NCBI GenBank assembly: GCA_039908285.1
Contig: JAMOBE010000013.1
Location: 1 to 61,505, forward strand
DNA: 61,505 nt
DNA from: JAMOBE01 sp039908285
Lineage (GTDB): Bacteria > Pseudomonadota > Alphaproteobacteria > Rhodospirillales > Rhodospirillaceae
Reading direction: 5' to 3'
The notes beneath the pieces are model-generated. The model was not told the origin of the DNA, searched no databases, and saw only the letters and a program-made list of their open reading frames with translations. This document shows positions 42,149 through 50,861 of the stretch, piece after piece. The translations under genes and the position numbers were made by a program. Each line of letters begins with the position of its first letter. Within the stretch, counting starts at the first letter, position 1.

Positions 42149-42334
42149 ATGGCTGTCCCAAAAAAGAAGACTTCCAAGTCCCGTCGCAACATGCGGCGCT
42201 CGCACCACGCGCTGCGGCGCGTCAGCGCGGTCGAGTGCCCGAGCTGCGGTGAGCTGAAGCGGCCGCACCATGTTTGCGGGGCCTGCGGCAGCTATGGTGG
42301 GCGTGAGGTGACGTCTCCCGTGGCGCCATCGTGA
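42149..42334 (+). CDS. rpmF: 50S ribosomal protein L32
   Basis: A 61-residue protein with the invariant start MAVPKKKTSKSRRNMRRSHH and the alphaproteobacterial Cys cluster CPSCGELKRPHHVCGACG, which may bind zinc. The length is normal. The ATG at 42149 matches the conserved N-terminus; a longer frame from 41957 is a shadow. It belongs to the rpmF-plsX-fabH cluster. Confidence 0.95.
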   Translation: MAVPKKKTSKSRRNMRRSHHALRRVSAVECPSCGELKRPHHVCGACGSYGGREVTSPVAPS

Positions 42335-42356
42335 AATCACCAGAGATGGCGAGACC

Positions 42357-43406
42357 TTGAGCCAGCGCGTTGTCCTTTCGCTCGACGCCATGGGTGGCGA
42401 TCGGGCCCCGGAAGTGGTCATCGAGGGGTTGCGAATCGCCCGACAGCGGTTCCCTCAGGTCCACTTTCTGGTGTTCGGCGATGAGCGTCGTCTGGCTCCC
42501 CTGCTGGAGAAGCAGGCCAGCGTGGTGGACTTCTGCACCGTCCGCCACACCGAGCATGCGGTCTCCAACGAGGACAAGCCGTCGCAGGCGTTGCGCACGG
42601 GCCGCAATACCAGCATGTGGCGGGCCATCCAGGCGGTGAAGGACGGCGAGGCCGACGGGATCGTCTCCGCCGGCAACACCGGGGCGCTGATGGCCATGGC
42701 CAAGGTGATGCTGCGCACCCTGCCGGGAATCAACCGGCCGGCGATCGCCACGGTGCTGCCCACCCGGCGCGGCGAGAGCGTGATGCTCGATCTTGGGGCC
42801 AACAGCGACTGCGACGCCCAGAACCTGGTGGATTTCGCCATCATGGGCGAGGTGTTCGCCCGCTCGGTGCTGGGGCTTGAGAATCCGACGGTGGGCCTGC
42901 TCAACATCGGCGCCGAGGACGTCAAGGGCAACGATGCCGTCCGCACCGCCAGCGCCATCCTGAAGTCGAGCAAGCTGCCCATCCACTTCTACGGCTTCGT
43001 CGAGGGCGACGACATCGGCGCCGGCACGGTGGACGTGGTGGTCACCGATGGCTTCACCGGCAACGTGGCCCTGAAGACCGCCGAGGGCACGGCCAAGCTT
43101 TTGTCCGGTTTCCTGAAGGAGGCCTTCAGCAGCTCGCTGGCGGCCCGTCTCGGGTACCTGCTGGCGCGTTCGGCCCTCAACAAGGTGAAGCTGCGCAGCG
43201 ACCCGCGACGGTACAACGGAGCCATGTTCCTTGGCCTCAACGGCATCTGCGTCAAGAGCCACGGCGGCACCGACGAAATCGGCTTCGCCAATGCCATCGG
43301 CGTGGCGGCCAATCTGGTGATTCACGGATTCAACGAGCGCATCAAGCAGGAGTTCAATGACCTGCAGATGAGCGTGGCGCCAACGGTAGCGGTGGTCGGC
43401 GGCTGA
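42357..43406 (+). CDS. plsX: Phosphate acyltransferase PlsX
   Basis: A 349-residue enzyme converting acyl-ACP to acyl-phosphate, the first step of the PlsX/PlsY route to phosphatidic acid. Conserved segments are SLDAMGGDRAPEVVIEG, GNTGALMA, DLGANSDC and GFTGNVALKT. The start is TTG (42357) because that matches the family N-terminus; no ATG fits before the MGGD motif. It lies 22 bp after rpmF and 1 bp before fabH, so all three are co-transcribed. The Val-rich tail is specific to this protein. Confidence 0.95.
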   Translation: MSQRVVLSLDAMGGDRAPEVVIEGLRIARQRFPQVHFLVFGDERRLAPLLEKQASVVDFCTVRHTEHAVSNEDKPSQALRTGRNTSMWRAIQAVKDGEADGIVSAGNTGALMAMAKVMLRTLPGINRPAIATVLPTRRGESVMLDLGANSDCDAQNLVDFAIMGEVFARSVLGLENPTVGLLNIGAEDVKGNDAVRTASAILKSSKLPIHFYGFVEGDDIGAGTVDVVVTDGFTGNVALKTAEGTAKLLSGFLKEAFSSSLAARLGYLLARSALNKVKLRSDPRRYNGAMFLGLNGICVKSHGGTDEIGFANAIGVAANLVIHGFNERIKQEFNDLQMSVAPTVAVVGG

Positions 43407-43407
43407 G

Positions 43408-44382
43408 ATGGTCATCAGATCGCGAATTGTCGGTTGCGGTGCCTACCTGCCTGCCCGGGTCGTGACCAACGCCGAGATGGCGACGCGAGTCGACACCACC
43501 GACGACTGGATCGTCGAGCGCACCGGAATCCTGGAACGGCGGGTGGCGGCGGAGGGCGAGCGCACCTCCGACCTGGCCCATGCCGCCGCCGAACGGGCCC
43601 TGGGCGCCGCCGGCCTCGATGGTCGCGACCTGGACCTGATCGTGCTGGCGACGGCCACGCCCGACCATACCTTTCCCGCCACCGCCACCCGGGTCCAGGC
43701 CCGACTCGGCATGACCGGCGGGGCGGCCTTCGACGTGCAGGCGGTGTGCTCGGGCTTCATCTACGCCCTGTCGGTGGCCGACAGCTTCATCCGCTGCGGC
43801 CAGGTCAGGACGGCGCTGGTGATCGGCGCCGAAACCTTCTCCCGCATCCTCGACTGGGAGGACCGCAACACCTGCGTCCTGTTCGGCGATGGCGCCGGTG
43901 CCGTGGTGCTGCGGGCGGAGAGCGGCCGCGGCGACAACGGCGACAGCGGCATCCTGTCCACCCACATTCACTCCGACGGCCGGCACTATGACCTTCTGCA
44001 TGTGGATGGCGGTCCGTCCTCCACCCAAAGCACCGGCTTCCTGCGCATGCAGGGCAAGGAGGTGTTCCGCCACGCGGTGGTCAACCTGAGCCAGGCGGTG
44101 AACGAGGCCCTGCGGGCCAATGCCCTGTCCATCGCCGACCTCGACTGGCTGGTGCCACATCAGGCCAACCGCCGCATCCTCGACGGCACAGCGAAAAAGC
44201 TCGGCATCTCGGCCAACAAGGTGGTGGTCACGGTAGAGCGCCACGCCAACACCTCGGCGGCCTCGGTGCCGCTGGCCCTCGCCGAGGCGGTGGGCGACGG
44301 CCGCATCCGCCCCGGTCACCTGGTCCTGCTGGAGGCCATGGGCGGCGGCTTCACCTGGGGCGCCTGCCTCGCCCGCATGTGA
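43408..44382 (+). CDS. fabH: 3-oxoacyl-[ACP] synthase III (FabH)
   Basis: A 324-residue enzyme that starts fatty-acid elongation by condensing acetyl-CoA with malonyl-ACP. The catalytic triad is intact: Cys114 in QAVCSGF, His251 in LVPHQAN and Asn281 in RHANTS. The ATG at 43408 is 1 bp after the plsX stop. Length and motifs are normal. After its TGA comes a GC-rich palindrome (about 44384-44402), which I did not call as a terminator. Confidence 0.95.
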   Translation: MVIRSRIVGCGAYLPARVVTNAEMATRVDTTDDWIVERTGILERRVAAEGERTSDLAHAAAERALGAAGLDGRDLDLIVLATATPDHTFPATATRVQARLGMTGGAAFDVQAVCSGFIYALSVADSFIRCGQVRTALVIGAETFSRILDWEDRNTCVLFGDGAGAVVLRAESGRGDNGDSGILSTHIHSDGRHYDLLHVDGGPSSTQSTGFLRMQGKEVFRHAVVNLSQAVNEALRANALSIADLDWLVPHQANRRILDGTAKKLGISANKVVVTVERHANTSAASVPLALAEAVGDGRIRPGHLVLLEAMGGGFTWGACLARM

Positions 44383-44523
44383 TGTGGGGGCCCCCCCACC
44401 CTTTCACTCCCTGTCTTCGGCGCGGAAAGTCGTAGCCCATACCATTGGATATGCCCTGGACATGGGCAGCCTGCGACGCCATCTTACCATCGAAGCGCGT
44501 TCAACCACAAGGCGAGTGCCATC

Positions 44524-45657
44524 ATGGACGACATCATCGCGAGCGTCATGGACCGCCGGCTGTATGAGTTCTACGGCCGTTGGCGCGAGTGCCGCGCCAG
44601 GTCCGGCACCCCCTGCGACACCGGTGGCATCGTCTCGTTCTTCGCCCCCTTTGCCGACAACATGTTGGTGGTGGAGATCGAGAACGTCTACTACACCTAC
44701 CGTCACTATGGTCGGACCTTCGTCGAGAAGTTCGATGTCGACCTGTCCAATCAGACCATAGAGCATGTGCCCTTCTCGATTCTGCCGCGGGAGCGGCTGC
44801 ACATCCTGGAGTTCGAGTACAGCTATGTCCATGGCACCGGCCGGCCGGTGTGGCGGCGCTATACCGGTGAGATCCATGGCGAGGAAAAGACCTGGCAGCG
44901 GCTGACGCTGCCCGTGGCGCCGAACCTGCTGGTGGTCGGGGTCTTCGAGGTACCGCAGCAGGCGGAGCAGGGGCAGGACGGGGCGGCCCGGCTCCTGACC
45001 AAGGTCCTGGACTCGGTGCCGATCCACCTTGACGAGGCTGGGGGAATCGGCGGCCTCGCCATCAGCCTGTCCGAGCTGGCCCAGAGCCGGATTCGCGAGG
45101 CCGAACTCCAGTACCTCGCCACCGTGGATCCCCTGACCGGCCTCAGCAACCGGCGTCGGCTGATGGAGGTCGGCGACGAGGAAGTGTCCCGGTCCACGCG
45201 CTATGAACAGCCCCTGTCGCTGCTGATGCTGGACATCGACCATTTCAAGCGCATCAACGACTCCCACGGCCACGCCGCCGGCGACGAGGCCCTGCGCCAG
45301 TTTGCCGCCGCCTGCCGCGAGGTCCTGCGCCGCAACGACACCATCGGCCGCTGCGGCGGCGAGGAGTTCGCCGTCCTGCTTCCCAACAGCGACATCGACG
45401 GTGCGGCCGCCCTGGCCGAGCGTCTGCGGCGACGGGTGGCCGGCATCGAGGTGCCGCATGGGGAGATCTGCTTCGGCTTCACCGTCAGCATCGGCGTCGC
45501 CACCCTGGCACCGGGCGACACCGGCCTGGAGACCCTGATGGCCCGCGCCGACCAGGCCCTCTACCAGGCCAAGACTCACGGCCGCAACCGGGTCATGCTG
45601 GCCGACGTCCAGGAGACCGTCAGCGACACGGCGGTGGGGGGACTGGCATCCTCCTGA
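44524..45657 (+). CDS. Diguanylate cyclase with PAS-like N-terminal domain
   Basis: A 377-residue cytosolic protein. Residues ~10-140 look like a PAS-type sensor (RRLYEFYGRW, VWRRYTGEIHGE). A short helical linker leads to a GGDEF domain (residues ~200-370) with active site GGEEF at 278-282 and an inhibitory site RRND starting at 269, so it should make cyclic di-GMP with product inhibition. The ATG at 44524 is clear. It is convergent with the MEDS histidine kinase gene, 5 bp apart at the stop codons. With the HD-GYP gene at 48673, this region holds both c-di-GMP synthesis and breakdown. Confidence 0.85.
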   Translation: MDDIIASVMDRRLYEFYGRWRECRARSGTPCDTGGIVSFFAPFADNMLVVEIENVYYTYRHYGRTFVEKFDVDLSNQTIEHVPFSILPRERLHILEFEYSYVHGTGRPVWRRYTGEIHGEEKTWQRLTLPVAPNLLVVGVFEVPQQAEQGQDGAARLLTKVLDSVPIHLDEAGGIGGLAISLSELAQSRIREAELQYLATVDPLTGLSNRRRLMEVGDEEVSRSTRYEQPLSLLMLDIDHFKRINDSHGHAAGDEALRQFAAACREVLRRNDTIGRCGGEEFAVLLPNSDIDGAAALAERLRRRVAGIEVPHGEICFGFTVSIGVATLAPGDTGLETLMARADQALYQAKTHGRNRVMLADVQETVSDTAVGGLASS

Positions 45658-45662
45658 GTGGC

Positions 45663-47036
45663 TCAGGTCAGGGTGAAGAACACCGTGGCTCCCTGATCGG
45701 GGGCGGCCTCCGCCCAGGTTCGACCGCCGTGGCGGGCGATCACCCGCTGCACGCTGGCGAGCCCGATGCCGGTTCCGGGGAAACCCTGCGCCGTGTGCAG
45801 GCGATGGAAGGGTTTGAACAGGTTGCCGGCGTGGGCCATGTCGAAGCCGACACCGTTGTCGCGGACGAAGAACACCCGCTCGGTCCCACCGGCGACCACA
45901 CCAAACTCGATCCGAGCCCGGTCGCGGGACGACGTGAACTTCCAGGCATTGTCGACCAGGTTGTCGATCACCGCCCGAAGCATGTTGGGATCGCCCTCGA
46001 CCGACACCCCCTCCTGGATGATGCAGTCGACGGCGCGCTCCGGCTGCTGGCGCCGCAGTTCCTCGCAGGACGACCGCACGAGCTGACTGAGGTTCACGGT
46101 GGCCCGCGACATCCAGCCCTGCGTCAGGCTGGCGAGGGCGAGCATGCCGTCGATGAGACCGCTCATGTGCCGGGCGCTGGTTTCGATGTGACTCAGATAG
46201 CGCCGCCCCTGGTCGTCGAGCCGATCCGCGCAGTCTTCACGAAGCGCCTCAGCGAAGCCGCCGATGCCCCGCAACGGCGCGCGCAGATCGTGGGAGACCG
46301 TGTGGGCGAACGCCTGGAGTTCACCGTTGGCGGCTTCGAGTTCCGCCTTGCGCCGCATGAGGTCGTCGTTCAGGACCTGGAGCGCCTCATTCATCCGTTC
46401 CATGGCCTCCGCCACGCGCTTGCGCTCGGAATTCTCGATCAGCACCCACCGCCCGATGCGCTTGAGCAGGGCGAACTGATGAGCCTGCACCACATCGACC
46501 ACCTCGGACGCCCCGCAGCGGTTCATGGCGTAGGTGCACAGGGCCGTCAGCCGATACCGGCCAATGACCGTATTCAAGGCCCGTTCATAGTCCAGAAAGC
46601 TCTCCCACTGCGCGCCCTCCGCCCAGAAGCTGTTCCCCGTGACCCGCAACCCGTCGTAGCCCGCGGCCAGCGCCGCGTCGTGCCTCCCACCCCAGCAGTC
46701 GAGGAGACGCGTCAGATCGAATACGCCGTCCACGACGTACAACTGATCATAGGGAACGATTTCGATGCGCCCCTCGCGCTGATAGCGCGGGAAATCGGGA
46801 ACGGCGGCGCGCATGGCCGCCTCCGCATCGGCAACGCCGAGGGGCTCCGACGCGACCCACACGCACCGCTCGTTGCTCTCCAGTCCGGCCTTGAAGAACG
46901 GCACGAGGACATCCTCCAGATCGGTCTTCGTCTCATAGAACTGGCAGAAGTGCGTCCCCCAGCCCACGTCGCCGATCACCTGGATGCCGCTGTCACGCAA
47001 TCTCGCGCCTGAGGCCATCATCGTGCCCACTCCCAT
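45663..47036 (-). CDS. Sensor histidine kinase with MEDS domain
   Basis: A 457-residue cytosolic kinase. Residues ~25-190 match the MEDS (DcmR-type) sensor domain (HFCQFYETKTDLEDVLVPFF, GYDGLRVTGN). A coiled-coil linker (~205-240) leads to a HisKA segment (HTVSHDLRAPLRGIGGF, His near 247) and a HATPase_c with VDNAWKFT, DNGVGFD and GTGIGLASV. It should autophosphorylate at His; its target is probably one of the receivers encoded divergently. It starts with the ATG at 47036 and is divergent from the REC-kinase at 47167. Confidence 0.85.
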   Translation of the reverse strand: MGVGTMMASGARLRDSGIQVIGDVGWGTHFCQFYETKTDLEDVLVPFFKAGLESNERCVWVASEPLGVADAEAAMRAAVPDFPRYQREGRIEIVPYDQLYVVDGVFDLTRLLDCWGGRHDAALAAGYDGLRVTGNSFWAEGAQWESFLDYERALNTVIGRYRLTALCTYAMNRCGASEVVDVVQAHQFALLKRIGRWVLIENSERKRVAEAMERMNEALQVLNDDLMRRKAELEAANGELQAFAHTVSHDLRAPLRGIGGFAEALREDCADRLDDQGRRYLSHIETSARHMSGLIDGMLALASLTQGWMSRATVNLSQLVRSSCEELRRQQPERAVDCIIQEGVSVEGDPNMLRAVIDNLVDNAWKFTSSRDRARIEFGVVAGGTERVFFVRDNGVGFDMAHAGNLFKPFHRLHTAQGFPGTGIGLASVQRVIARHGGRTWAEAAPDQGATVFFTLT

Positions 47037-47166
47037 ACCTCAATTCAACGCCCGAGAGGCCGCTCCGGTTCCAACCATGTCGTCGCACCGGCGATTGAAC
47101 CGCGACCCGGCCTCGGGTGTTGGAGTCATCGTCCAGGAGTGTCTGGTGCAACGGCGGGAACCGGCC

Positions 47167-48318
47167 ATGAAAGTCCTGTTGCTGGAGGATTCGGCCGCCG
47201 ACGCGGAGTTGATCGAACGATCGCTGCGCAAGGCGGGCCTGAGCTTTTCAAGCCGGCACGTCGACAACCGGGAGGGATTCGTGCGGGCGCTGGAGGAGTT
47301 CGCGCCCGATCTCGTGCTCTCCGATTACGATGTAACCGACGACTTCGATGGTCTGGCCGCGGTTCAGGTCGTGCGCGAGGCGCGGCCCGACCTGCCGGTC
47401 ATCATCGTCACCGGGGCGGTGGGTGACGAGACGGCGGTGCAGCTCGTCAAGGCCGGGGCCAGTGACTACATCCTGAAGGACCGTCTGGGCCGGCTGCCGA
47501 TCGCCATCGAGCGGGCCCTGGCCGAGGTGGAAGAGGCTCGCGCGCGGGCGCGGACCGAGGAGGCCAACGCCAAGCTCAAGGACATCGACCGGCTCAAGTC
47601 GATGTTCATCGCCTCCATGAGCCATGAGCTGCGGACGCCCCTCAATACCATCATCGGCTTCACCGGCATCATGCTGCAGGGTCTCGCCGGGCCGGTCAAT
47701 GACGAGCAGCGCAAGCAGCTCACCATGGTCAGGGGCAGCGCCGAACATCTCCTCGCCCTGATCAACGACGTCATCGACGTCAGCAAGATCGAGGCCGGAC
47801 TGGTCGAAATCTCCGTCGAGGTCTTCGACATGGTCGACCTGGTGGCGGAGGTGACGGAGTCCTTCACCGTGGCGGCGGGCCGCAAGGGACTCGAACTGGT
47901 CGAGCACCAGCTGCCGCCGCCACGGCTCGTGCGGACCGACAGGCGCCGGGTGCGCCAGATTCTCGTCAACCTGCTGGGCAATGCCATCAAGTTCACCGAC
48001 CACGGGAGAATCGCCATCACCCACACGGCAACCGACGCGGGGACGGAGATCGCGGTCGAGGATAGCGGCATCGGCATCGGCCGGGACGACCTGGACCGGA
48101 TCTTCGACGCGTTCAGCCAGATCCACACCGACGGCCGGGCCTGGGAAGGCACGGGGCTCGGCCTGTATCTGTCACGGAAGATCGCGGCCCTGCTGGGTGG
48201 AGCCATCACCGTCCGGAGCGAAATCGGCACGGGCAGCGCCTTCACCCTCTCCCTGCCCGCCGCGACAACGAGGCCACACGATGAAGAGAATCCTGGTCGT
48301 CGAGGACAACCCCAATAA
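47167..48318 (+). CDS. Hybrid receiver-histidine kinase (REC-HisKA-HATPase)
   Basis: A 383-residue protein. An N-terminal receiver (residues ~1-120, phospho-acceptor Asp53 in LVLSDYD, Lys in ILKD) is followed by a coiled-coil, HisKA (MSHELRTPLNTIIGF, His near 152) and HATPase_c (LVNLLGNAIKFT, GTGLGLYLS). It may receive phosphate from the divergent MEDS kinase and pass it to the receiver protein downstream. The start ATG at 47167 matches the receiver family start; an upstream extension has no homology. Its end overlaps the next gene by 38 bp. Confidence 0.85.
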   Translation: MKVLLLEDSAADAELIERSLRKAGLSFSSRHVDNREGFVRALEEFAPDLVLSDYDVTDDFDGLAAVQVVREARPDLPVIIVTGAVGDETAVQLVKAGASDYILKDRLGRLPIAIERALAEVEEARARARTEEANAKLKDIDRLKSMFIASMSHELRTPLNTIIGFTGIMLQGLAGPVNDEQRKQLTMVRGSAEHLLALINDVIDVSKIEAGLVEISVEVFDMVDLVAEVTESFTVAAGRKGLELVEHQLPPPRLVRTDRRRVRQILVNLLGNAIKFTDHGRIAITHTATDAGTEIAVEDSGIGIGRDDLDRIFDAFSQIHTDGRAWEGTGLGLYLSRKIAALLGGAITVRSEIGTGSAFTLSLPAATTRPHDEENPGRRGQPQ

Positions 48319-48658
48319 CATGTACCTCGTGCGGGTCATGCTGACCCACGCCGCCCATGCCGTCATCGAGGCGACGACGGCGGAGGAGGGCATCGCGCTG
48401 GCCAGGGTGGAACAGCCCGATCTCATCCTCATGGACATCCAGTTGCCGGGCATCGACGGCCTGGAGGCGACGCGCCGGCTGCGGGCGGAGGAGGCCACCA
48501 GGGCCATTCCGGTCGTCGCCCTGACGTCCTACGCCATGAAAGGCGATCGGGAAAAGGCGCTGGCGGCGGGCTGCTCGGGATACATGGAGAAACCGATAAA
48601 CCCAGATACATTCATGACGAATATCGAGAGTGCCCTTGCGGGAAACTATGTGAAGTGA
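48281..48658 (+). CDS. Single-domain response regulator
   Basis: A 125-residue stand-alone receiver (MKRILVVEDNPNNMYLVRV, Asp52 in LILMDIQLPG, Lys in YMEKPI). It resembles DivK/CheY-like phosphotransfer proteins. Its start overlaps the end of the REC-kinase gene, so it is translated with it and is the likely output of that kinase. The next gene (REC-HD-GYP) follows 14 bp later. Confidence 0.85.
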   Translation: MKRILVVEDNPNNMYLVRVMLTHAAHAVIEATTAEEGIALARVEQPDLILMDIQLPGIDGLEATRRLRAEEATRAIPVVALTSYAMKGDREKALAAGCSGYMEKPINPDTFMTNIESALAGNYVK

Positions 48659-48672
48659 CCTGAGGTCATCCG

Positions 48673-49824
48673 ATGAAAGTTCTTGTTGTCGATGACACTG
48701 ACAGCAACAGATACATGATCGACGTCATCCTGAGATCGCGCGGACACGAGGTCGTCACCGCGGCCAACGGGGTGGAGGCCCTCGAATTGCTCGACACGAC
48801 TCCCTGCGACTTCATCCTTTCCGACATCCTGATGCCGAAGATGGATGGCTACCGCTTCTGCCATGCGTGCCGCCTGGATCCCAGGTGCGCGCCGATTCCC
48901 TTCGTCTTCATCACCTCGGCCTATACGGACGCCAAGGACGAGGCGTTCGCCCTCAGCCTGGGAGCGGACGCCTTCATCCGCCGGCCAATCGATCCCGAAG
49001 GGCTCCTCGCGATCATCGACGACGTGGTCGCAAGGCGCCTTCACGGTGGCGAAACCGTCGTCACCGGCGGCGAGACGGGCTACCTCACCGAATACAACGA
49101 GCGGCTGGTGCGCCAGCTCGAGAAGAAGATCGAGGAACTGGAAAAGGAAAACGTCGTCCGCCGGCTGGCCGAGGAAGAAATTCGCCGCAGTCAGGCCACG
49201 CTCGAACGGGCCCTGCAACACACCATCGAGGCGGTCGCGGCCACCATCGAGGTCCGCGACCCCTACACGGCCGGGCATCAGCGCCGGGTGGCCGACATCG
49301 CCGTCGCCATCGGCCGGCGGATGGGGCTGGGTGAGGACCGGCTGAAAGGCCTGTTCGTCGCCAGCATCGTCCATGATATCGGCAAGATCGGCATTCCCTC
49401 GGAAATCCTGACCCGACCGGGCCGACTGACCACGGCGCGCTTCGCCCTCATCCAGGAGCACCCGGACATCGGCTATCGCATCCTCAAGGACATCGAGTTC
49501 CCCTGGCCGATCGCCGACATCGTGCGCCAGCACCACGAGCGCCTGGACGGGTCCGGCTACCCCCAGGGCCGGAAGAACGGCGAAGTGCTGCTGGAAGCCC
49601 GCATCCTCGCCGTCGCCGACATCCTCGACGCCATCACCACCCACCGCCCCTACCGCGCCGCCCTCGATCTGTCGGTGGCCATCGCGGAGCTGACGAAAAA
49701 TCGCGGCAGTCACTACGACCCGGTCGTCGTCGATACCTGCCTGCACATGATCGAGACCGGCGAGCTGCCGAACGTCCGAAAGGGGCGGCGCGTCACGGGA
49801 AAAACGGATCCGTCCGAGCTTTGA
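48673..49824 (+). CDS. Response regulator with HD-GYP phosphodiesterase domain
   Basis: A 383-residue protein with an N-terminal receiver (residues ~1-120, Asp51 in ILSDILMPK), a coiled-coil linker (KKIEELEKENVVRRLAEEE) and a C-terminal HD-GYP domain (VHDIGKIGIP, HHERLDGSGYP). HD-GYP domains with this motif break down cyclic di-GMP. It is the last gene of a plus-strand operon with the REC-kinase and single receiver. It ends opposite the nar/nxr-like chaperone gene, with a dispersed palindromic repeat between. Confidence 0.9.
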   Translation: MKVLVVDDTDSNRYMIDVILRSRGHEVVTAANGVEALELLDTTPCDFILSDILMPKMDGYRFCHACRLDPRCAPIPFVFITSAYTDAKDEAFALSLGADAFIRRPIDPEGLLAIIDDVVARRLHGGETVVTGGETGYLTEYNERLVRQLEKKIEELEKENVVRRLAEEEIRRSQATLERALQHTIEAVAATIEVRDPYTAGHQRRVADIAVAIGRRMGLGEDRLKGLFVASIVHDIGKIGIPSEILTRPGRLTTARFALIQEHPDIGYRILKDIEFPWPIADIVRQHHERLDGSGYPQGRKNGEVLLEARILAVADILDAITTHRPYRAALDLSVAIAELTKNRGSHYDPVVVDTCLHMIETGELPNVRKGRRVTGKTDPSEL

Positions 49825-49847
49825 ACCAGGGTGGTCTCATACCAGCC

Positions 49848-50020
49848 AAGGCTTTGCTCGGAATCAACCGCTTCAGATTGCGCCGGATTTTGGTTCGTCC
49901 GCCAGGCGCGTCAAGGGGCGCGTACCGGCGGTACGCAACCCTTGACGCAACGCCGCGGACGGACCAAAAGACAAGCAAGATGGAGCGGTTGATTCTGAGC
50001 AAAGCCTAAGGCTTTGCCCA
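49848..50020. repeat. Dispersed palindromic repeat, copy 1
   Basis: An imperfect ~170-bp inverted repeat. Outer arms AAGGCTTTGCTCGGAATCAA / TTGATTCTGAGCAAAGCCT flank an inner hairpin with GCGTCAAGGGGCGCGTACCG / CGGTACGCAACCCTTGACGC. It fills the space between the convergent HD-GYP and chaperone genes, where it could also end transcription from both sides. About 95 bp of it recurs almost exactly at 61410-61505. Confidence 0.8.
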
Positions 50021-50785
50021 CTACTGGGGAGGTTCAGCCCGCGGGCAGACGAACTCGTCCTCCTGCACCGGATCGAAGGGCATCCGGGCATCGGCCCGCT
50101 CGGGCCGGACACCATGGCGACGACACTCCGACGCCACCAGGGCGACGAGCAGTCTGGTCATGTCCCGATAGGGAGGGGAGGCATCCTCCTCGCGGAGGCT
50201 GGGCAGCAGGCAGTGGGGCCACCGTCCCAGGTGATCACGCAGGAATCCGCCCAGCGCCTGGCGGGTCGTGCGCCACTGAACTCCCCAGCCATGGCCGAGG
50301 GCGTAGGCTTCCTTGACCAGAAGCATGCTGATGAATTCGCACTCGGCGCTAATGTGATCGGGAAGATCCGGATTGGCTTCCCTGAGTTCAACGCCGAAGG
50401 CGGCGTAATAGCCGCCGATGTCGGCCAGTTCGACCGGACGGCCGTTCACCCGCCGCCCGTCGCCGTAGGCGGTTTCATGGAGCGACACGGAGGCCCGCCC
50501 CATGAACAGACGCATGTAGTCGTCGGCCAGAGCCCCGGGAGAGGCACCGAGCCAGGACATGCGCGCCACGGTGACGACGCGCCGCAGGGACGCGTCAAGA
50601 TCACCGACCGCCAGACGGAACAGGGCCGCCCTCTGCACCGCGGCCAACCCGGGCCGTGGCGCCGAGAAGGCCAGGGCCACTATCCGGAACGTCGCCGCAA
50701 GAGCCAACAGGCGCTCCGCCTCCCGTGCACGCTGACTCCGATGTGGCAGACGGGCACGATAAGATCCGAGCGCACTGTTGTTCAT
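50021..50785 (-). CDS. NarJ/TorD-type molybdoenzyme assembly chaperone
   Basis: A 254-residue cytosolic helical protein of the TorD/DmsD/NarJ type (TVARMSWLGASPGALADDYMRLF, SISMLL-like helix with EFISMLLVKEAYALG). These proteins bind the signal peptide of the catalytic subunit and help load the molybdenum cofactor before Tat export. The preferred start is the ATG at 50785, with an AGGA ribosome-binding site; the frame reaches a GTG at 50809. It is the last gene of the four-gene operon. The spacer from the gamma gene carries a 15-bp tandem repeat. Confidence 0.75.
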   Translation of the reverse strand: MNNSALGSYRARLPHRSQRAREAERLLALAATFRIVALAFSAPRPGLAAVQRAALFRLAVGDLDASLRRVVTVARMSWLGASPGALADDYMRLFMGRASVSLHETAYGDGRRVNGRPVELADIGGYYAAFGVELREANPDLPDHISAECEFISMLLVKEAYALGHGWGVQWRTTRQALGGFLRDHLGRWPHCLLPSLREEDASPPYRDMTRLLVALVASECRRHGVRPERADARMPFDPVQEDEFVCPRAEPPQ

Positions 50786-50801
50786 CACACGGCATCCTGT
50801 C

Positions 50802-50861
50802 ACTGGCACTTGCTTTACTTACACTTGCTTGACTGGCACTTGCTTGACTGGCGCTTACTTT
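50802..50861. repeat. Four 15-bp tandem repeats at the gamma/chaperone junction
   Basis: Units of the form ACTGGCACTTGCTTG, four in a row with 1-4 changes each, span the end of the gamma-subunit gene and the spacer before the chaperone start. The repeats change in steps of 15 bp, which would alter the spacing or the gamma C-terminus by whole codons. Confidence 0.7.

Noticed and set aside
44384..44402. GC-rich palindrome after fabH as a rho-independent terminator
   Set aside because: The loop is too short for the perfect stem and no T run follows.
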